In this document: positions 59,408 to 64,000 of the stretch, piece after piece
How the letters are laid out: every line of letters starts with the position of its first letter
How positions within the stretch are numbered: the first letter of the stretch is position 1
DNA from: Bradyrhizobium cenepequi
GTDB lineage: Bacteria > Pseudomonadota > Alphaproteobacteria > Rhizobiales > Xanthobacteraceae
Direction of reading: 5' to 3'
NCBI RefSeq assembly: GCF_020329485.1
Contig: NZ_JAGKJI010000028.1
Span: 25,489-89,488 of the forward strand
Length of the DNA stretch: 64,000 nucleotides
Notes under the pieces: model-generated
Databases searched by the model: none
Seen by the model: only the letters and a program-made list of their open reading frames with translations
Told to the model about the DNA's origin: nothing
Program-made: the position numbers and the translations under genes

Positions 59408-59938
59408 ATGAAAAAACTCTCTTCCATCATTACGCTCGCTCCGCTCCTGGTCGTTCTGTTCGGTGTCCCCGCGCAGGCCGAGGACGTCAAGGCCGGCGAT
59501 CTCGTCATCAGCCAGGCCTGGAGCCGGGCGACGCCAAGCGGCGCGAAGGTCGCGGGCGGCTATCTCACGATCGAGAACAAGGGCTCCTTGCCGGATCGGC
59601 TGGTCGGCGTCTCCGGCGAAGTCGCCGGCAAGCTCGAGGTGCACGAGATGACGACCGAGAATGGCGTGATGAGGATGCGCTCGCTGGAGAAGGGACTCGC
59701 GATCGAGCCCGGCAAGACCGTCAAGCTCGCGCCCGGCGGCTATCATCTCATGATGTTCGATTTGAAGAATCCGCTGAAGCAGGGCGACAAGGTGCCGGTC
59801 ACGCTCGAATTCGAGAAGGCGGGCAAGGTGACGGTGTCGCTCGACGTGCAGGCCGTCGGAGCGCAGACCCCTGGCGGCGATCATGGCGGTCACATGGAGA
59901 TGAAGAAGTCGCACGATCATTCCGGCTCCAAGATGTGA
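59408..59938 (+). CDS. pcuC: Periplasmic copper chaperone PCu(A)C
   Basis: A 176-residue exported cupredoxin-like chaperone that delivers Cu(I) for cytochrome oxidase assembly. The signal ends near PAQAED. The copper motif is complete: His79, Met90, His113 and Met115 (LEVHEM..., GVMRMR, GYHLMMF), the same positions I recall as copper ligands of B. japonicum PcuC. The C-terminal tail (DHGGHMEMKKSHDHSGSKM) adds extra His and Met ligands. Last gene of the operon; a hairpin follows. Confidence 0.93.
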   Translation: MKKLSSIITLAPLLVVLFGVPAQAEDVKAGDLVISQAWSRATPSGAKVAGGYLTIENKGSLPDRLVGVSGEVAGKLEVHEMTTENGVMRMRSLEKGLAIEPGKTVKLAPGGYHLMMFDLKNPLKQGDKVPVTLEFEKAGKVTVSLDVQAVGAQTPGGDHGGHMEMKKSHDHSGSKM

Positions 59939-59963
59939 GGCCGGGCAGGAGGATCAATTCGAG

Positions 59964-60006
59964 GGCGGGGTGAACAGCCGGTAAGGTTTGCTTTACCCAC
60001 CCCGCC
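59964..60006 (+). terminator. Hairpin after the copper operon
   Basis: GGCGGGGTG (59964-59972) pairs with CACCCCGCC (59998-60006), and inside it GGTAA pairs with TTACC. No long T run follows. It lies 26 bases after the pcuC stop and most likely ends the operon. Confidence 0.6.
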
Positions 60007-60146
60007 GATCTCATTACAAATCGGCGCAATGCCCGCAAATCGGCTCATTTGCCGGCTTTTTCGGGCTTGTCGGCCTTGTGTTTTCGCATGTGATCCGGTT
60101 TCACTGCGTTCCTCTTGCCTCCTCGAACTGATTCCTGAGTGCGCCC

Positions 60147-61466
60147 ATGCGATTGTCGCGGTTTTTCCTGCCGATCCTGAAAGAAAATCCGAAAGAGGCG
60201 GAGATCGTCTCGCATCGCCTGATGCTGCGCGCCGGCATGATCCGGCAGGAGGCCGCCGGCATCTATGCCTGGCTGCCGCTCGGCTTCAAGGTCCTGCAGA
60301 AGATCGAGCAGATCGTGCGCGAGGAGCAGGACCGCGCCGGCGCGTTGGAACTGCTGATGCCGACCCTGCAACTGGCCGACCTCTGGCGCGAGAGCGGCCG
60401 CTACGACGCCTATGGCCCGGAAATGCTTCGCATCACCGACCGCCACAAGCGCGAGCTGCTTTACGGGCCGACCAACGAAGAAATGATCACGGAGATCTTC
60501 CGTGCCTATGCCAAATCGTACAAGAGCCTGCCCCTCAATCTGTACCACATCCAGTGGAAGTTCCGCGACGAGCAGCGTCCGCGCTTCGGCGTGATGCGCG
60601 GCCGCGAATTCCTGATGAAGGACGCCTATTCGTTCGACCTCGACGAGGCTGGCGCGCGGCGCTCCTACAACAAGATGTTCGTCGCTTACCTGCGAACGTT
60701 TGCGCGGATGGGGCTGAAGGCGATCCCGATGCGCGCCGAAACCGGGCCGATCGGCGGCGACTTGAGCCACGAGTTCATCGTGCTGGCGGAGACCGGCGAG
60801 TCCGGCGTGTTCTGCAACAGCGACGTGCTCGATTTGCCGATCCCGCCCGACGACGTCGATTATGACGGTGATCTCACCCCGATCATCAAGCAGTGGACCT
60901 CGGTCTATGCCGCCACCGAGGACGTCCATGATGCCGCACGTTTCGAGCGCGAGGTGCCTGATGACAAACGAGTGCACACCCGCGGCATCGAGGTCGGCCA
61001 GATCTTCTATTTCGGCACCAAATATTCCGACACCATGAAGGCGCTGGTCGCGGGCCCCGATGGCGCGGAAGTGCCGATCCATGGCGGCTCCTATGGCGTC
61101 GGCGTCTCGCGACTGGTCGGGGCCATCATCGAAGCCTGCCACGACGATGCCGGCATCAAATGGCCGGAGGCGGTGGCGCCGTTCAAGGCGGCGATCCTGA
61201 ACCTGAAGCAGGGCGACGCCGCCGTCGATGCCGCCTGCGAGAAGCTCTACGCCGATCTGAAGACCAAGGGCGTCGACGTGCTTTATGACGATACCGACCA
61301 GCGCGCCGGCGCGAAATTCGCCGCCGCAGACCTGATCGGCATCCCCTGGCAGATCCTGGTCGGCCCGAAAGGCCTTGCCGACGGCAAGGTCGAGATCAAG
61401 CGGCGCAGCGATGGCGCACGCGAAAACCTCGCGCTCGACGACGCGCTTGTGAAGATCGCGGGATAG
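60147..61466 (+). CDS. proS: Prolyl-tRNA synthetase, short alphaproteobacterial type
   Basis: A 439-residue class II synthetase. Motif 2 (YHIQWKFRDEQRPRFGVMRGREFLMKDAYSFD) and motif 3 (IHGGSYGVGVSRLVGAIIE) are intact, and the anticodon-binding domain is at the C-terminus. It lacks the editing insertion of the 570-residue E. coli form, as normal in Rhizobiales. Start MRLSRFFLPILKENPKEAEI. Confidence 0.96.
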   Translation: MRLSRFFLPILKENPKEAEIVSHRLMLRAGMIRQEAAGIYAWLPLGFKVLQKIEQIVREEQDRAGALELLMPTLQLADLWRESGRYDAYGPEMLRITDRHKRELLYGPTNEEMITEIFRAYAKSYKSLPLNLYHIQWKFRDEQRPRFGVMRGREFLMKDAYSFDLDEAGARRSYNKMFVAYLRTFARMGLKAIPMRAETGPIGGDLSHEFIVLAETGESGVFCNSDVLDLPIPPDDVDYDGDLTPIIKQWTSVYAATEDVHDAARFEREVPDDKRVHTRGIEVGQIFYFGTKYSDTMKALVAGPDGAEVPIHGGSYGVGVSRLVGAIIEACHDDAGIKWPEAVAPFKAAILNLKQGDAAVDAACEKLYADLKTKGVDVLYDDTDQRAGAKFAAADLIGIPWQILVGPKGLADGKVEIKRRSDGARENLALDDALVKIAG

Positions 61467-61539
61467 CGTTTATCCACCGCGCCCGCGTGCGGTTGGTCAG
61501 TCCGGCCACATTTGGCCCGAATCATGGGATTATCGACAC

Positions 61540-62820
61540 ATGGATGAGACCATGACCGAGAAAGTCCGCACCCCGCCCTTTGCGCCCTTCGAATGGCTGC
61601 TGTCCGGACGTTACTTGCGGGCGCGTCGCAGGGAAGGTTTCATTTCCGTCATCGCCGGCTTTTCCTTTCTCGGCATCATGCTCGGCGTCGCCACGCTGAT
61701 CGTGGTGATGGCTGTGATGAACGGCTTCCGCAAGGAATTGCTCGACAAGATCCTCGGCCTCAACGGCCATCTCCTGGTCCAGCCGCTGGAATCGCCATTG
61801 ACCGACTGGAAGGATGTCGCCGAGCGCATCAGTCAGGTGCAGGGCGTCCGGCTTGCGGCGCCGGTGGTGGACGGTCAGGCGCTGGCGTCCTCCGCCTTCA
61901 ATGCCTCCGGCGTGCTCGTGCGCGGCATGCGGGCTGAAGATCTGAACAACCTGTTCTCGATCGCCAAGAACATCAAGCAGGGCAGCCTCGAGAACTTCGA
62001 CGAAGGGCAGGGGGTCGCAATCGGCCGCCGCCTCGCCGATCAATTGTCGCTGCATGCCGGCGACAGCATCACCCTGGTGGCCCCGCGCGGTGCGGTGACG
62101 CCCATGGGTACGACGCCGCGCATCAAACCTTACAAGATCGTGGCGGTGTTCGAGATCGGCATGTCTGAATATGACTCCGGTTTCGTGTTCATGCCGCTTG
62201 CAGAATCGCAGGCCTATTTCAACCGCAACAATGACGTCACCGCGATCGAGATATTCACCACCAATCCCGATCGCATCGATACGTTTCGCAAGACGGTGAC
62301 GGAAGCGGCGGGGCGGCCGGTGTTTCTGGTCGACTGGCGGCAGCGCAACTCGACCTTCTTCAACGCGCTGCAGGTCGAGCGCAACGTGATGTTCCTGATC
62401 CTGACCATGATCGTGCTGGTCGCCGCGCTCAACATCGTCTCCGGCCTGATCATGCTGGTGAAGGACAAGGGGCAGGACATCGCGATCCTGCGCACCATGG
62501 GCGCCTCGCAAGGATCGATCATGCGCATCTTCCTGATCACGGGCGCCTCGATCGGTGTCGTCGGCACCATCGTCGGTTTCCTCGTGGGCATGCTGATCTG
62601 CGTGAACATCGAATCGATCCGGCAATTCCTGTCCTGGCTCACCAACACCGAATTGTTCGATCCGACGCTCTACTTCCTGTCGAAGCTGCCGGCCGAGATC
62701 GATTTCGGCGAGACCGCGGCCGTCGTCATCATGGCGCTGACGCTGTCGTTTTTGGCGACGCTCTATCCGTCGTGGCGGGCTGCGCGGCTCGATCCCGTTG
62801 ACGCGCTGCGGTACGAGTGA
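61540..62820 (+). CDS. lolC: Lipoprotein-releasing ABC transporter permease, LolC/LolE family
   Basis: A 426-residue inner-membrane protein that, with LolD, extracts lipoproteins for transport to the outer membrane. One N-terminal helix (VIAGFSFLGIMLGVATLIVVMAVMNGF), a large periplasmic MacB-like domain and three C-terminal helices (MFLILTMIVLVAALNIVSGLIMLVKDKGQDIAILRTMGAS). Only one permease gene is seen, so the complex is probably a homodimer. The stop overlaps the lolD region. Confidence 0.92.
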   Translation: MDETMTEKVRTPPFAPFEWLLSGRYLRARRREGFISVIAGFSFLGIMLGVATLIVVMAVMNGFRKELLDKILGLNGHLLVQPLESPLTDWKDVAERISQVQGVRLAAPVVDGQALASSAFNASGVLVRGMRAEDLNNLFSIAKNIKQGSLENFDEGQGVAIGRRLADQLSLHAGDSITLVAPRGAVTPMGTTPRIKPYKIVAVFEIGMSEYDSGFVFMPLAESQAYFNRNNDVTAIEIFTTNPDRIDTFRKTVTEAAGRPVFLVDWRQRNSTFFNALQVERNVMFLILTMIVLVAALNIVSGLIMLVKDKGQDIAILRTMGASQGSIMRIFLITGASIGVVGTIVGFLVGMLICVNIESIRQFLSWLTNTELFDPTLYFLSKLPAEIDFGETAAVVIMALTLSFLATLYPSWRAARLDPVDALRYE

Positions 62821-62828
62821 GGGCTGAG

Positions 62829-63527
62829 ATGGCGGAGGGGGCGCAAGATGTGCCGGTCATCTATCTCCACGAGATCAAGCGCCAGTACCGGCAGGGCGAG
62901 GCGACGCTGACGATTCTGGACGGCGCCAAGCTCGCGCTGTGGCCGGGGCAATCCGTGGCGCTGGTGGCACCGTCGGGCTCGGGCAAATCGACGCTGCTGC
63001 ACATCGCTGGCCTGCTTGAGACGCCCGACGATGGCGAGGTCTATGTCGGGGGCACGCCGACCTCGCAGATGTCGGATATCGATCGCACCCAGATCCGCCG
63101 CACCGATATCGGTTTCGTCTATCAGTCTCACCGGCTGCTGCCGGAATTCTCCGCGCTGGAGAACGTGATGCTGCCGCAGATGATCCGCGGCCTCAAACGT
63201 TCCGAGACGGTGAAACGCTCGACCGAGATCTTGTCGTATCTCGGCCTCGGCGACCGCATCAAGCATCGGCCGGCCGAGCTCTCCGGCGGTGAACAGCAGC
63301 GGGTCGCCATTGCGCGCGCGGTCGCGAATGCGCCGCGAGCGCTGTTGGCGGACGAGCCGACCGGCAACCTCGATCCGCAAACCGCCGACCATGTCTTCAA
63401 CGCGCTGATGCAATTGGTGAAGGCGACGCGGGTGGCGATGCTGATCGCGACCCATAACATGGACCTTGCCGCCCGGATGGACCGCCGCGTGTCGCTGGCG
63501 AACGGGCAGGTGGTCGAACTCGATTGA
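62829..63527 (+). CDS. lolD: Lipoprotein-releasing system ATP-binding protein
   Basis: A 232-residue ATPase of the LolCDE machine. Walker A APSGSGKST, Q-loop VYQSHRLLPEF, signature LSGGEQQRVAIARAV, Walker B ALLADEPTGNLD, H-loop IATHNMDLA. Two starts are possible: GTG 62817, overlapping the lolC stop, and ATG 62829, which has GAGGG at good spacing; I chose the latter. Confidence 0.94.
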   Translation: MAEGAQDVPVIYLHEIKRQYRQGEATLTILDGAKLALWPGQSVALVAPSGSGKSTLLHIAGLLETPDDGEVYVGGTPTSQMSDIDRTQIRRTDIGFVYQSHRLLPEFSALENVMLPQMIRGLKRSETVKRSTEILSYLGLGDRIKHRPAELSGGEQQRVAIARAVANAPRALLADEPTGNLDPQTADHVFNALMQLVKATRVAMLIATHNMDLAARMDRRVSLANGQVVELD

Positions 63528-63531
63528 GCGC

Positions 63532-63819
63532 TCAGTAGATGCGGCGATATCGCTTGTGACGCCGCTGCGACGGGTCGGCGTAGGCGTTGGCCACGTAAGG
63601 ATAAGCGTTGGCCGCGTAAGGATTGACCACGCACTGCGCCGCCCGGCCCGACGCCGACATCGCGCATTGCGGCAGCGAAGTGTAGCGGCAATCGTAATAG
63701 TTGACTGGGCCGTAGACATGCAGGCAGACCGGATAGCTCGGATCATAGGTCTGCGCGCGGGCGGATGGTGCCGCCGCGACCATGCCAAGCGCGATGATCG
63801 CCAACATCGAAATACGCAT
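63532..63819 (-). CDS. DUF3551 family small exported protein
   Basis: A 95-residue protein with a Sec signal (MRISMLAIIALGMVAAAPSARA). The mature part has four cysteines in CLHVYGPVNYYDCRYTSLPQCAMSASGRAAQCVVNPY, which is the DUF3551 pattern, then a repetitive YAANAYPYVANAYADP and a basic end. Common and multi-copy in Bradyrhizobium; function unknown. Convergent with lolD by four bases. The DNA from 63820 to 64000 shows no gene. Confidence 0.85.
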   Translation of the reverse strand: MRISMLAIIALGMVAAAPSARAQTYDPSYPVCLHVYGPVNYYDCRYTSLPQCAMSASGRAAQCVVNPYAANAYPYVANAYADPSQRRHKRYRRIY

Positions 63820-64000
63820 CAGCTCCTCCCGCGGTAGGACGACTCCTCGGTCCTCCGATCGCTAACCCCGCACGGAACAAAGTATTCGCGGGCGCGACCG
63901 TCAATTCACGTTCCCGCGCCGATCACTTGGTCTCGCGGCGCGGAGGGCGTGTTCCGACTCAATCGCTGAAAGGTTCGAAAAAGGGGACTGGGGCGGGGAC

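Overview
The window is high-GC DNA from an alphaproteobacterium, almost certainly Bradyrhizobium or a very close relative. The main reasons are the gene order tig-clpP-clpX-lon, then tRNA and HU genes, the 14-gene nuo operon, a copper-uptake (pcu-like) operon and proS-lolC-lolD. Family-level markers agree: DUF3551 and DUF1467 proteins, an FkbM methyltransferase inside nuo, and several dispersed palindromic repeats that I recall as common in this genus. The genus is inferred from synteny and memory, not from a database search.

Layout. 1-9.1 kb is accessory metabolism: a C26 glutamine amidotransferase, repeat-rich non-coding DNA, an orphan amino-acid-type binding protein, and a MarR regulator divergent from an SsuABC/NMT1-type ABC operon with two binding proteins and an FAD oxidoreductase. 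9.2-16.3 kb holds a methyltransferase, glnA and glnB, nnr, a frameshifted mandelate-racemase-family gene and a degenerate multicopper-oxidase-like protein. 16.4-23.4 kb is the protein quality-control block: tRNA-Leu, tig, clpP, clpX, lon. 23.5-31.2 kb mixes small genes, tRNA-Val, pepT, HU, tRNA-Asp, an O-antigen-ligase-like protein and small hypotheticals. 31.3-50.1 kb is one long plus-strand block: nuoABCD, an FkbM methyltransferase, nuoE, a 54-residue membrane protein, nuoFGHIJKLMN, then birA, RNase J, methylmalonyl-CoA epimerase and a DUF1467 protein. 50.1-53.7 kb is a minus-strand ribose-type ABC transporter. 53.8-54.4 kb is a single-domain globin gene broken by a two-hairpin repeat. 54.8-59.9 kb is a copper operon: DUF2946 leader protein, TonB-dependent receptor, Asp-box beta-propeller, TlpA-like thioredoxin, PCu(A)C chaperone. 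60.1-63.8 kb is proS, lolC/E, lolD and a DUF3551 protein.

How the parts fit. The Nuo complex and the copper operon both serve respiration: complex I feeds the chain, and PCu(A)C-type chaperones supply copper for cytochrome oxidase assembly. Trigger factor, ClpXP and Lon handle nascent and damaged proteins. GlnA and PII handle ammonium assimilation. The point I find most interesting is that the copper operon begins with a DUF2946 ORF (Cys-Cys-x-x-Cys, Pro-Pro near the C-terminus), followed by a stem-loop and a TonB receptor. This is the layout of the nascent-peptide copper sensors described as CruR (Bordetella) and CutF (Rhodobacter).

Limits: motif positions and start codons were read by eye; no alignments, folding or searches were run.
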